This document shows, piece after piece, positions 53,745-62,751 of a stretch of DNA of 64,000 bases. The notes beneath the pieces were generated by a model. The model had not been told where the DNA came from, did not search any database, and saw nothing but the letters and a program-made list of their open reading frames with translations. A program made the translations under genes and the position numbers. Source of the stretch: Cryomorpha ignava (GTDB taxonomy: Bacteria > Bacteroidota > Bacteroidia > Flavobacteriales_D > Cryomorphaceae); the NCBI RefSeq assembly GCF_010686655.1, contig NZ_JAAGVY010000002.1, positions 231,400 to 295,399 on the forward strand. The letters are read 5' to 3'. Every line of letters begins with the position of its first letter. Position 1 is the first letter of the stretch.

Positions 53745-54242
53745 TCATTCAGGGATTATGAGACTATATGAAAAAACGAAATAGCATTCAATTGATTGAT
53801 TTTCTGTTACACTAATAATTGCTGATAGTAAAGCATAACTGTGATTCTGAGTGACCAAAATATTTGATATTAACACATTGTAAATATTAGGCAATTGTAA
53901 AGAATCATTTTGGTTTTCTACCGCGTCGTAAGTTTTAATTAGGCTTTGTGTTTGAGTTTTTGACATTTTTAGACTATCTAAAATTTCCGTAAAAAGTCTA
54001 TCGTCCATGACCTCAAACCCCCTATAATCATCATACTTAAAAAAGCTGAGATTTGGAGTTCTATCAGAATTTTCAAATTTAAATGATACGGTGTCAACAT
54101 TCAAGTATTCAGAATTGAAAACTGTTTTCTCTAAGCAATCGGGATAAGCTTTGGGTTGCTTAATTTGATTAGAATTGCAACCTATTGCAAAGAACACCAT
54201 AGAAAACAATAGCAACATTAATTTAACGTTCTCGAAAATCAT
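53745..54242 (-). CDS. Hypothetical lipoprotein
   Basis: 165 residues with a lipoprotein signal (MLLLFSMVFFAIGCNSN, Cys22). The mature part is acidic-polar, with YDDYRGFEVMDDRLFTEIL and a hydrophobic C-terminal stretch (ILVTQNHSYALLSAIISVTE, CYFVFSYSLII). No family recognised. It lies alone between two inverted heptamer repeat tracts and has a lower GC content than its neighbours, which suggests a recent insertion. Strand and start are reasonably clear. Confidence 0.65.
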   Translation of the reverse strand: MIFENVKLMLLLFSMVFFAIGCNSNQIKQPKAYPDCLEKTVFNSEYLNVDTVSFKFENSDRTPNLSFFKYDDYRGFEVMDDRLFTEILDSLKMSKTQTQSLIKTYDAVENQNDSLQLPNIYNVLISNILVTQNHSYALLSAIISVTENQSIECYFVFSYSLIIPE

Positions 54243-54370
54243 ATTTTTAAATTTGTTAATGAGATATCCCGATCCCTCCGCATTTGCTATTCAGCGCAGC
54301 GAAAATATCATAACCATAGACAATAATTAGCTCCCACCAACAGAGCTCAACTTTCCCAGCTTATTGCTAA

Positions 54371-54402
54371 GCTCGCGACTCGTGACTTGAGACTCGCGAC
54401 CT
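54371..54402. repeat. Heptamer repeat tract (GCGACTC type)
   Basis: GCGACTC, GTGACTT, GAGACTC and GCGACC in succession, the reverse-complement sense of the tract at 53531. It lies between the hypothetical lipoprotein and the 3' end of uvrA. Confidence 0.65.
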
Positions 54403-54407
54403 TTTTT

Positions 54408-57227
54408 TTAACCAAACTTCGCCTTCAAATACCCACCAGTAACAGAATCAGGACATTCTATCAATCCCTCGGGCGTTCCGGCAAATACAAGATTACCTCC
54501 AGCTTCGCCACCTTCCGGCCCCAAATCTATTACCCAGTCAGCCGACTTAATAATATCGAGATTGTGCTCAATGACAATTACGCTGTGTCCGCGATTGAGC
54601 AATTCTCTAAAGCTTTCGAGGAGCTTGGCTACATCGTGAAAGTGCAAACCTGTAGTGGGCTCATCAAATATAAACAAGGTATGGGGCTCATTGTCACCCT
54701 TAGCCAAAAAAGCAGCCAGCTTAGTGCGCTGTGCCTCACCACCACTAAGTGTGCTTGATGATTGTCCGAGTTGAACATAGCCCAACCCAACTTTTTGAAG
54801 CGGCTCGAGTTTTGACACTATTTTCTGTGCTGATTTTAATTTGGTATCGCCTTTAAAAAAGTCGATCGACTCGTCAACAGTCATTTTTAGAATCTCCGAA
54901 ATATTCTTTCCACGGTATTTTATCTCCAACGTTTCATCCTTGTATCTCTTCCCTTTACACGATTCGCAGGTAAGCTGAATATCTGCCATAAACTGCATTT
55001 CAATCCGCACCAGACCTTCACCTTCGCAGGTTTCGCATCGACCACCTTTTACGTTAAAGCTAAAATGCCCGGGTTTGTAATTGCGCATTTTCGAAAGCTT
55101 TTGGGATGCGTAGAGTGAACGTATTTCGTCAAAAGCTTTTACATAAGTTACCGGATTGCTTCGCGATGATTTTCCAATGGGATTTTGATCGACAAATTCA
55201 ACAGCCCTTATAACGCGCAAGTCGCCTTCTAACTCATCAAACTCGCCCATTTTACTACCGTACTGACCCAGCTGCTTTTGTATAGCAGGATAGAAAATAT
55301 CGGTAATCAATGTCGATTTTCCACTTCCACTCATTCCGGTAACGGCAACGAAACTTTCGAGCGGAATAGTAACATCAATATCTTTAAGGTTGTGCTCACG
55401 AGCTCCTTTTATGGTAATTGAATTTTTCCATTTCTTCCGCTTGGCGGGAATTGCAATCTCTATTTTCCCGGTAAGGTAATCTGCTGTAAGAGAATCTTTT
55501 GCATGAATCAACTCATCGTGATTTCCCTGAAAGACGACTTCGCCTCCCAGAGTTCCCGCGCCGGGGCCCATATCGATAATATCGTCGGCGGCTTTCATAA
55601 TCTCTTCGTCGTGCTCTACCACAATTACGGTATTACCCAATTTTTGAAGTGAGCGCAAAACGCTGATCAACCGGGTTGTGTCGTGTGGATGAAGCCCAAT
55701 ACTCGGTTCGTCGAGAATGTACATGCTTCCCACCAAGCTGCTGCCAAGCGATGTAGCCAGTTTTATCCGCTGCGATTCACCACCCGAAAGGGTATTGCTC
55801 ATCCGGTCGAGACTTAAATAACCAAGACCAACATCGTTTAAAAATTGCAGTCGATTATCGATTTCGATCAATAGCCTTTTGGCAATAGACCGGTCGTTTT
55901 CGTTTAAGTGCAGCGCGCGCATTGCCGGCAGGCTATTCTTAACCGGCATTTTTAGAAAGTCAACAATTGAATATCCATCAACTTTCACGTAAGTGGCATC
56001 TTTTCGCAGACGCGAGCCTTTGCAATCAGGACAAGTCGTTTTTCCGCGGTAGCGACTTAACATTACGCGGTACTGGATTTTGTACGACTTAGACTCTATA
56101 TATTTAAAAAATGCGTTCAGTCCTTTAAAGTGCTTATTTCCGGTCCAGAGTAAATCTTTTTGCGCATCGGTAAGTTGATGGTATGGGCGATGGATCGGAA
56201 AATCGAACTTATCGGCACTGCGCACCAATTCATTTTTCCAGACTTCCATTTTCTCTCCCCGCCAAGCCATCACCGCGTCATCATAAATACTTAGCTTTTT
56301 GTTCGGAATCACCGAATCGGGATCAATTCCTATAACATTTCCAAACCCTTCGCAGGTTTTGCAGGCACCTACCGGATTGTTGAAACTAAAGAAGTATTCA
56401 TTTGGAATTTCAAATTGCATGCCATCAAGCTCAAAGCGGTTTGAAAAGGGGTGAAGCCCTTCTTTTTTTCCATCTATCACTTGAATAATACAGTCGCCAT
56501 TCCCCTCAAAAAACGCAGTTTCGATGGAATCGCCTATTCGGGAAATATTCTCTTCGTCATCTTTTTTATTGACAATACGATCAATAACGATGTGAATTTG
56601 ATCTTTTTTCTTGGTCTTGTCTGCATCAATTTCATCCAGACGTTTCAATTCACCATTAATCGAAACGCGCGCGTAACCCTGCTTCATTAATATATCAACT
56701 TGTTGTGCCATGGTGCGATCGCCCTTTACATAAAGGGGAGCAAGAATTAAGCATTTTGCACCTTCTTCAAGGTTGCTAATAAAGTTTACCACATCCGTTG
56801 TGGTGTGCCTTTTTACTTCCTTTCCGGAAATGGGGCTGATGGTATGACCCGCTCTGGCAAAAAGCAACTTAAGATAATCGTATATTTCGGTAGAGGTGCC
56901 TACGGTAGATCGTGCATTACGGGTAGTAACTTTCTGCTCAATAGCAATGGCCGGCGAAATTCCCAAAATAGATTCCACCTCGGGTTTATCCATCTTATCG
57001 AGAAACTGGCGCGCATAAGAAGAGAGACTTTCTACATACCGTCTTTGACCTTCGGCATAGAGCGTATCAAAAGCCAGCGATGACTTACCACTACCCGAAA
57101 GTCCGGTAATAACAATGAATTTTCCGCGCCGAAGCGCTACCGTTACTCCTTTTAAATTGTGGGTATAGGCATTTTTTATGATTATATGAGTCTTCTGATT
57201 AACTGTGGGGGCAAGGGCTTGCGGCAT
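54408..57227 (-). CDS. uvrA: UvrA, excinuclease ABC subunit A
   Basis: 939 residues, normal length. Two ABC halves: Walker A GLSGSGKSSLAFDTLYAEG (about 37-55) and GMSGSGKSTLITDIF (about 630). Zinc-finger type modules are CKTCEGFG, CPDCKGSR, CETCEGEG and CESCKGKRY. Signatures are LSGGESQRIKLA and LSGGEAQRTKLA, and Walker B segments MYILDEPSIGLHP and LFIFDEPTTGLHF. It recognises damage with UvrB in nucleotide excision repair. All key motifs are intact. It is transcribed alone, away from the ECF sigma gene. Confidence 0.97.
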   Translation of the reverse strand: MPQALAPTVNQKTHIIIKNAYTHNLKGVTVALRRGKFIVITGLSGSGKSSLAFDTLYAEGQRRYVESLSSYARQFLDKMDKPEVESILGISPAIAIEQKVTTRNARSTVGTSTEIYDYLKLLFARAGHTISPISGKEVKRHTTTDVVNFISNLEEGAKCLILAPLYVKGDRTMAQQVDILMKQGYARVSINGELKRLDEIDADKTKKKDQIHIVIDRIVNKKDDEENISRIGDSIETAFFEGNGDCIIQVIDGKKEGLHPFSNRFELDGMQFEIPNEYFFSFNNPVGACKTCEGFGNVIGIDPDSVIPNKKLSIYDDAVMAWRGEKMEVWKNELVRSADKFDFPIHRPYHQLTDAQKDLLWTGNKHFKGLNAFFKYIESKSYKIQYRVMLSRYRGKTTCPDCKGSRLRKDATYVKVDGYSIVDFLKMPVKNSLPAMRALHLNENDRSIAKRLLIEIDNRLQFLNDVGLGYLSLDRMSNTLSGGESQRIKLATSLGSSLVGSMYILDEPSIGLHPHDTTRLISVLRSLQKLGNTVIVVEHDEEIMKAADDIIDMGPGAGTLGGEVVFQGNHDELIHAKDSLTADYLTGKIEIAIPAKRKKWKNSITIKGAREHNLKDIDVTIPLESFVAVTGMSGSGKSTLITDIFYPAIQKQLGQYGSKMGEFDELEGDLRVIRAVEFVDQNPIGKSSRSNPVTYVKAFDEIRSLYASQKLSKMRNYKPGHFSFNVKGGRCETCEGEGLVRIEMQFMADIQLTCESCKGKRYKDETLEIKYRGKNISEILKMTVDESIDFFKGDTKLKSAQKIVSKLEPLQKVGLGYVQLGQSSSTLSGGEAQRTKLAAFLAKGDNEPHTLFIFDEPTTGLHFHDVAKLLESFRELLNRGHSVIVIEHNLDIIKSADWVIDLGPEGGEAGGNLVFAGTPEGLIECPDSVTGGYLKAKFG

Positions 57228-57421
57228 AATTTTAAAAGCGAATTAACATTTTTTCCAAGGTGCAAATTAACCGAAAATTTGCATGGTAAGATTCAATAAC
57301 ATATCTTAGTGCTCAGATGTTCGTATATATGTGCGGACATTTTTGTTAAAACACCCAAACTTACAGCCTATAGCATACAGATCTACTCCTAAATTCTCAA
57401 TCTAAATAAACAGGGAGAAGT

Positions 57422-58006
57422 ATGCAATCAAAAATAGTATCCGACCAGGAATTGGTTTCGGCTTACCTTAAAGGGAACGAAACTGCCTTCGAAATATTAC
57501 TCAAGCGTCATAAAGATCGTATTTTTACACAAATCGTGCTTATGGTGCGTGACAGAGAAGTGGCCGACGATATTTTTCAAGAAACCTTTATGAAAGCTAT
57601 ACGCACCTTAAAGCAAGGTAAGTATAACGAAGAAGGCAAGTTCCTTCCTTGGGTTTTGCGTATAGCACACAATCTTTCGATAGATCATTTCAGAAAAGCC
57701 AAAAAAATGCCTAAAGTGCGCAGTGATGAAAACTTCGATGTGTTTGCTGGAATCGCGAATGATGAAAAAAACGTGGAAGACGTTTGGATCGAAGACATTA
57801 TTCATGGCGACATACGTCAGCTTATAGATGAGCTCCCCGAAGAGCAGAAGGAAGTGGTAATGATGAGGCATTATAACAATATGAGCTTCAAAGAAATTTC
57901 TGACCGTTGTAATGTGAGTATCAATACGTCACTGGGCCGAATGCGCTATGCGCTTATCAATATGCGTAAGCTTATTGAGAAAAATAATATTACACTTACC
58001 AAATAA
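57422..58006 (+). CDS. RNA polymerase ECF sigma factor
   Basis: 194 residues. Region 2: LKGNETAFEILLKRHKDRIF, DIFQETFMKAIRTL and LRIAHNLSIDHFRKAKKMP (about 17-100). Region 4: LPEEQKEVVMMRHYNNMSFK and ISDRCNVSINTSLGRMRYAL (about 140-185), with an HTH. GGGAGAAG just before the ATG is an unusually good Shine-Dalgarno-like sequence for this phylum. No anti-sigma gene follows; a 65-residue small gene does. The group resembles the SigW/general Bacteroidota ECF subfamily. Confidence 0.95.
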   Translation: MQSKIVSDQELVSAYLKGNETAFEILLKRHKDRIFTQIVLMVRDREVADDIFQETFMKAIRTLKQGKYNEEGKFLPWVLRIAHNLSIDHFRKAKKMPKVRSDENFDVFAGIANDEKNVEDVWIEDIIHGDIRQLIDELPEEQKEVVMMRHYNNMSFKEISDRCNVSINTSLGRMRYALINMRKLIEKNNITLTK

Positions 58007-58068
58007 AATATTAGGGTTTAGATAATAATCATTGTAGTGGTGCGTTTTAGGTAAAAACAAATAAGCCT

Positions 58069-58266
58069 ATGGCCCATTCTACTCCAAATTATTTTTCTAA
58101 ACATCACAATTTGCGTTCTGGTGATGCACACTCCTCTGAGCCCAATATGCTTGGTGGGATGTTCAGCCCGAACCGCAATACAGTAAAAAAAATTTTAGCT
58201 TACTCCAAAGCTTTAGAAGTAAAAAGTTCAGAATCCATTAAAAATGTGATGGTAATATTGAACTAA
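58069..58266 (+). CDS. Small hypothetical protein after the sigma gene
   Basis: 65 residues, soluble: MAHSTPNYFSKHHNLRSGD then a C-terminal helix TVKKILAYSKALEVKSSES and VMVILN. I have the impression that a similar short gene often follows this sigma factor in Bacteroidota, but cannot verify. A strong terminator follows directly, so the sigma gene and this one probably form one unit. Function unknown; an accessory or regulator of the sigma factor is only a guess. Confidence 0.7.
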   Translation: MAHSTPNYFSKHHNLRSGDAHSSEPNMLGGMFSPNRNTVKKILAYSKALEVKSSESIKNVMVILN

Positions 58267-58287
58267 CTTTTTGATTGTTATTGAAAA

Positions 58288-58321
58288 ATGAAAGGTGTCC
58301 CCCAAGGGATGCCTTTTTTTA
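58288..58321 (+). terminator. Intrinsic terminator of the sigma-factor unit
   Basis: AAAGGTGTCCC (58291-58301) pairs with GGGATGCCTTT (58306-58316), loop CCAA, followed by T's. Confidence 0.88.
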
Positions 58322-58464
58322 TGGAATAATCAATCAATTTGAAAGTCAAAGATTTCTAATTTCTTCAGTTTAATTGGCTTAAGCGAATGACCTTTTTCTT
58401 ATACACTTCGCCTTTGGAATGTCAGAATAATTAATACCTTCATATTTCACTTAATACCAAACCA

Positions 58465-58815
58465 ATGAACTTAATCGTACGCCTTTTAATCAACGCTTTA
58501 ATTATAATGGGACTCGCCTGGGCCTTGCCCGGAATAGGAGTTGAAAGCTATTGGACCGCTCTTGTTGTTGCAATTATACTTGGTTTGCTGAATATTTTCG
58601 TTAAGCCAATACTTATTATTTTAACCATTCCGGTTACAATCTTAACGCTGGGGCTTTTTCTTTTTGTAATCAACGCACTGATTATTATGCTCGCCGGGTA
58701 TATGATTGATGGGTTTTCCGTAGACGGTTTCTGGTGGGCACTGCTGTTTAGCATTTTAATGACTGTGCTTAATTCGGTACTTGAAGGTTCGCGACGGGAT
58801 AAGGATACGATTTAG
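58465..58815 (+). CDS. Phage holin family / YvlD-like membrane protein
   Basis: 116 residues, four helices. The typical YvlD pattern is clear: LLINALIIMGLAWALPGI, ALVVAIILGLLNIFVKPILI, LTIPVTILTLGLFLFVINAL and GFWWALLFSILMTVLNSVL. Despite the Pfam-style 'phage holin' name, these are chromosomal inner-membrane proteins of unknown role. The fold is comparable to the smaller protein at 10957. Monocistronic; GCAAAG-type simple repeats follow it (about 58868-58905). Confidence 0.9.
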   Translation: MNLIVRLLINALIIMGLAWALPGIGVESYWTALVVAIILGLLNIFVKPILIILTIPVTILTLGLFLFVINALIIMLAGYMIDGFSVDGFWWALLFSILMTVLNSVLEGSRRDKDTI

Positions 58816-58921
58816 ACAGTTAGCATTCGGTTTTGTTTTAACCGCTCCATGCGGACTCCCTCCGGTCGAAAGTCGCAAAGGTGGGGCAAAGAGCGCAAAG
58901 TTATCAAAGAAACCGGGAAAA

Positions 58922-59380
58922 TTAGTTCACCAACACATTAGCAGCCCATGTGGCTATAAGCAAATCTGGTTTGGTTCTGGCAACGTATCCCATACTTTGG
59001 GCATAACCAACCGCAGCCTGAAAAACACGATTCGATTTAAAATCTGGATCGCTATTTAAGTCGAGATCTATCTGTTCTATGGGCACATCACATTCAAATT
59101 TCAGATATCCCGCAACATCAATACTCCGTTGTAATTCGCCCCATAGACGCGTCCACATATCGGTAACCAACGGTGTAGCCTCTTTGTGAAATATAACGTG
59201 CGCGCCATTATTTTCAAACCGAAAAACAACCGTAGTGGCATAAAGGGTTTTGTTGGGATAGTTTTGGCTATCGCTGCCGACATATATTTTGATCCCCGGA
59301 TTTTTTCGGAGCATTTCCTGGGTGTATGTACCTAATTGAACGGTGCTTAAATCGCCCATTTTTTTGAATATCCGATTCAT
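58922..59380 (-). CDS. RNase H-like YkuK family protein (DUF458)
   Basis: 152 residues. The DUF458 fold is indicated by IKIYVGSDSQNYPNKTLYAT (about 30-49; first Asp of an RNase H-like centre), VFRFENNGAHVIFHKE, and the C-terminal PDLLIATWAANVLVN. An internal acidic cluster IDLDLNSDPDFKSN supplies another candidate metal ligand. Members resemble Bacillus YkuK, an uncharacterised nuclease-like protein. It diverges from the glutathione peroxidase gene. Confidence 0.88.
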   Translation of the reverse strand: MNRIFKKMGDLSTVQLGTYTQEMLRKNPGIKIYVGSDSQNYPNKTLYATTVVFRFENNGAHVIFHKEATPLVTDMWTRLWGELQRSIDVAGYLKFECDVPIEQIDLDLNSDPDFKSNRVFQAAVGYAQSMGYVARTKPDLLIATWAANVLVN

Positions 59381-59423
59381 TGTTTTTTGTTTCTCAATTT
59401 ACGCCGATATTTCTTTTGATGAA

Positions 59424-59431
59424 TAACTTTG
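59424..59431 (+). promoter_or_regulatory. Candidate -7 box (TAACTTTG) for the glutathione peroxidase gene
   Basis: Matches TAnnTTTG and lies 59 bp before the ATG at 59490. The -33 TTG is not clear. Confidence 0.4.
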
Positions 59432-59489
59432 CTAAACAATTATTCACAATTGAAGTTGTAGAATGAAAATCGCATAAACCACATAATAA

Positions 59490-60029
59490 ATGAGCCTCTT
59501 AAATTTCTTTTTTATTGCCGCCCTGGCATTTAATTCAAATCCTAAATCAACAACCGAAATGTCTATTTACAACTTTAAAGTACCGGCTCTGGAATCGGGC
59601 CAGATTGATTTCAGTGAATACAAAGGCAAGAAAATTCTGATTGTAAACACAGCTTCTGAATGTGGATATACTTCACAGTATAAGCAACTCGAAGAATTGT
59701 ATAAAGAATTTAAGGATGAGCTGGTTATCGTAGGCTTTCCAGCCAATAATTTTGGAGGTCAGGAGCCAGGCACCAATGATGAGATTGCTGCCTTTTGTGA
59801 AAAAAACTATGGAGTTAGTTTCCCAATGGCTCAAAAAGTTTCTGTAAAAGGCAGCGACCAGCACGAATTATTTAAATGGCTTACATCTGAAGAAAATCCA
59901 GATTTTACGGGAGACATAAAATGGAATTTCGAAAAATTTCTGATTGATGAAGAAGGTAAGCTAGTTCATCGCTACAGATCTGGAGCAGAACCTTTGGGCG
60001 AGGAGATTCTCAATGCCCTTGAGAAATAA
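59490..60029 (+). CDS. Glutathione peroxidase family protein
   Basis: 179 residues with a hydrophobic N-terminus (LLNFFFIAALAFN) that may be a signal peptide or anchor. The peroxidase tetrad parts are visible: Cys58 in NTASECGYTSQYKQL, Gln in FPANNFGGQEPGTND, Trp-Asn in DIKWNFEKFLID. It is a Cys-type (non-selenium) enzyme, which usually uses thioredoxin rather than glutathione. It reduces hydrogen peroxide and lipid peroxides. Monocistronic with a nearby TAnnTTTG box. Confidence 0.93.
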   Translation: MSLLNFFFIAALAFNSNPKSTTEMSIYNFKVPALESGQIDFSEYKGKKILIVNTASECGYTSQYKQLEELYKEFKDELVIVGFPANNFGGQEPGTNDEIAAFCEKNYGVSFPMAQKVSVKGSDQHELFKWLTSEENPDFTGDIKWNFEKFLIDEEGKLVHRYRSGAEPLGEEILNALEK

Positions 60030-60096
60030 ACCGGGTGAATCTAAGTTTTTCGTTATACAGGTCTGATCTTACTCTTGCAATAGTTAAATTTGTTTC

Positions 60097-62211
60097 GTGA
60101 AACTCTATCCGGAAGATACTTTAAAACGTTTTGAATTTTCAGCAATCGTAGATCGTATTGTTGATTTGGCTCAAAGCCAGAAAGCCAAGGAATTTGCCGG
60201 AGAGCTAAAGCCGGTTGATGAAACAGGCCAAATTGAAGAATGGCTAAACCAGACTTTTGAGTCCAAAGCTATTGTCGAGAACGGAATTTTCTTTCCGGAG
60301 TATGCCTTTCCGAATATTAGCCGCGAGCTGGGAAAACTCGGCATTCAAAACGCGGTTTTGGAAGGCCAGGAAATCATAAAATTGCGTAAGGTTGCAGAAG
60401 TAGCTGCCTCGGTAATAAAGTTTCTTGCTGATAAGCGGGTTTTGTATCCAGCCCTTAAGGAAATTACTGCTGGACTGGAAGCTTCAAATGAGCTGATAAA
60501 AATCATTGATGCGATACTTGAGCCAAACGGATTTGTAAAGTCAAATGCGTCTAAAGAACTGGGCGCTGCCCGAAAAGCATTGAGTGAAGCGCGTCAAAAA
60601 GCCAATAAAGTTTTTGAAGCAGCAGTAAGAAAATACAAGAAGCTCGGCTGGCTGCGCGAATTTGACGAAAGTTATTACAACGAGCGACGCGTGCTTGCAG
60701 TTGTAGCAGAGCATAAACGCCAAATTGTTGGCACTCTTCACGGAACTTCAGAAACAGGGAGCACCGCATTTATTGAACCGGCTGCGATGGTTTCGCTCAA
60801 CAATGATATTGCTGAAGCACGCCAAAGAGAGCAACGCGAAGAGTACCGTATTTTGCGCCAGCTCACTACAGAAATCAGAGCGTATCAAGGAATTTTAGAG
60901 TCGTACGAACGCGCCTTGGGATTTGTTGATTTCACATTCGCGAAAGCGCGCTACGCCTTGCAAATTGATGCCAATAAGCCCATTATATCACGCGAAAAAG
61001 ACATCACCTTGCTCAATGCCTATCACCCGGTTTTGCTTTCGCAGAACAAGAGGGAAGGAAAACCCACTATGCCGCTGTCGCTCACTTTAGACCACAACAA
61101 GCGCATTTTAATAATCAGTGGGCCGAATGCCGGTGGGAAATCGATATCGCTTAAAACATTGGGCTTACTGCAAATAATGTTTCAAAGTGGATTACTTATT
61201 CCCGCATCTGACTTGAGTACAATGGGCATTTTCAAACAGATATTTGTTGATATCGGCGATGATCAATCCATTGCTTATGAGTTGAGTACCTATAGTTCGC
61301 GCTTACTCAAGATGAAGCACTTTTTATTTCATGCGCACAAAAACACCTTGTTTTTTATAGATGAGTTTGGAACCGGTTCAGACCCGGAGCTGGGTGGTGC
61401 CATTGCGGAAGTAATACTGGAAGAATTGGCGGAGACCAAAGCTTATGGAATCATTACCACCCATTATTCCAATATTAAAATCATGGCCGAAAGTAATCCG
61501 TACATGATGAATGGGAGCATGCTTTTTAACGAAAAAACCTTGCAGCCTAAGTATGAATTAAACATCGGTAACGCAGGAAGTTCTTATACATTTGAAGTAG
61601 CTCAAAAGATTGGCCTTGAGCAAAGTATAATAAACAGAGCTAAAGACAAACTCGACGAACGGAAAGTGAAATTTGACCAGTTGCTCATTACGCTTCAAAC
61701 AAAAAAGAACCAGCTAAATAAAGAGACGAGCCTTTTGCAGCAAGAGAAATCGCTCATGCGAAAAGAGATTGATGCTAACAAGCGCGAAACAGAAATGTAT
61801 CGCCAAAAGCAGGAAGATCTGAATTTTAGTGAAAACAAGCAGTTAATTGAAAAAGGCAAAAAGTACGATGCCTTGCTGGAATCATGGCAAGAGAAGGGAA
61901 AACGCAAAGATCTCGCTCACAGGCTTACACTTCAGGCCGAAAAAGACGCGGCAAAAAAGAAGGAAGCTGACATTGTTGGTAAAATGCGCGACAAACAAGA
62001 TCGTATAAAACGGCAAAAGCAAAATAAAAAAGGAAAGGTAATTCTTGAGAAAAAGCTTTCTGAAAAACCGATTAAGATAGGCGATAACGTCAAGCTCAAG
62101 GCAAGCTCACAGCATGGAACTGTTGAGGAAATATCTAAAAACAAGGCAACTGTCTTTTTTGGAATGGTAAAAACCATTGTCCCGTTAGAACAATTGCAAC
62201 ACATTTCATAA
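60097..62211 (+). CDS. MutS2-like DNA mismatch/recombination ATPase without Smr domain
   Basis: 704 residues from GTG 60097. The clamp and lever regions occupy about 1-310. The MutS V-type ATPase core includes Walker A ISGPNAGGKSISLKTLG (about 346-362), DIGDDQSIAYELSTYSSRL and Walker B TLFFIDEFGTGSDPELGG. A long coiled coil follows (about 500-640), and the C-terminus is a KOW-like GDNVKLKASSQHGTVEEI. Classic MutS2 ends in an Smr nuclease domain; here it is absent, which appears normal for this Bacteroidota subgroup. Likely involved in suppressing recombination or ribosome rescue. Confidence 0.92.
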   Translation: MKLYPEDTLKRFEFSAIVDRIVDLAQSQKAKEFAGELKPVDETGQIEEWLNQTFESKAIVENGIFFPEYAFPNISRELGKLGIQNAVLEGQEIIKLRKVAEVAASVIKFLADKRVLYPALKEITAGLEASNELIKIIDAILEPNGFVKSNASKELGAARKALSEARQKANKVFEAAVRKYKKLGWLREFDESYYNERRVLAVVAEHKRQIVGTLHGTSETGSTAFIEPAAMVSLNNDIAEARQREQREEYRILRQLTTEIRAYQGILESYERALGFVDFTFAKARYALQIDANKPIISREKDITLLNAYHPVLLSQNKREGKPTMPLSLTLDHNKRILIISGPNAGGKSISLKTLGLLQIMFQSGLLIPASDLSTMGIFKQIFVDIGDDQSIAYELSTYSSRLLKMKHFLFHAHKNTLFFIDEFGTGSDPELGGAIAEVILEELAETKAYGIITTHYSNIKIMAESNPYMMNGSMLFNEKTLQPKYELNIGNAGSSYTFEVAQKIGLEQSIINRAKDKLDERKVKFDQLLITLQTKKNQLNKETSLLQQEKSLMRKEIDANKRETEMYRQKQEDLNFSENKQLIEKGKKYDALLESWQEKGKRKDLAHRLTLQAEKDAAKKKEADIVGKMRDKQDRIKRQKQNKKGKVILEKKLSEKPIKIGDNVKLKASSQHGTVEEISKNKATVFFGMVKTIVPLEQLQHIS

Positions 62212-62328
62212 GTATTCTAATTCTATTTGAAGATAGTTGGCCAACTTTAATAACTGATAGATAGTCGGGATACTGGTAGGAATTAACAAACCCACCCTTT
62301 AAAATACACCATTATCGGTGAGAATGAT

Positions 62329-62336
62329 TAATTTTG
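62329..62336 (+). promoter_or_regulatory. Candidate -7 box (TAATTTTG)
   Basis: Full TAnnTTTG match 11 bp before the ATG at 62347, which would give an almost leaderless message. Confidence 0.4.
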
Positions 62337-62346
62337 AAGCGTAAAA

Positions 62347-62751
62347 ATGAAATTTATGGAAGCAACACTTAGCAAAGATACAGTAGCACTTATAGATAAA
62401 CTAAAATCTTTGGTAGAGAAAAAGGGGATTGTAAAAGATGATGTTGTAAAACTTCTCACCGAATTACGCCCACATTTTATAGAACAAAAAGAGCCGTTGA
62501 TTACTCGTGTAACCCGATTAACTGCTGAGTACATTGATGATAAGGGAACATTTGATATCAATCTCCTCGCCGAAGAAGACGAAGAAGGAAACATAGATCA
62601 AGATATCGATATGAATTCTGAAGACAGCTTTAATGATGTGAAAGAGAACTTTTTGTATTTGCTTGATCTTTTCGCACATCCCGAAAATAGTGTAAACAAG
62701 GAAGAGCTTCAGCGCATAAAAGCTATCTATTTGGATAGAGATATGTTTTAA
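62347..62751 (+). CDS. Small acidic hypothetical protein
   Basis: 134 residues, soluble, helical and acidic: ATLSKDTVALIDKLKSLVEK, DVVKLLTELRPHFIEQK, LTRLTAEYIDDKGTFDI-type centre and LLAEEDEEGNIDQDIDMNSE. A tail helix includes FNDVKENFLYLLDLFAHPEN. I see no known domain. Its stop overlaps the lipoprotein ATG by one base (TAATG), so the two are coupled and probably cotranscribed. ATG 62356 is an alternative start. Confidence 0.75.
   Translation: MKFMEATLSKDTVALIDKLKSLVEKKGIVKDDVVKLLTELRPHFIEQKEPLITRVTRLTAEYIDDKGTFDINLLAEEDEEGNIDQDIDMNSEDSFNDVKENFLYLLDLFAHPENSVNKEELQRIKAIYLDRDMF

Noticed and set aside
53745..54242. Heptamer tracts as insertion-sequence ends
   Set aside because: No transposase between them and the units are periodic, unlike IS terminal repeats; kept as a repeat finding instead.
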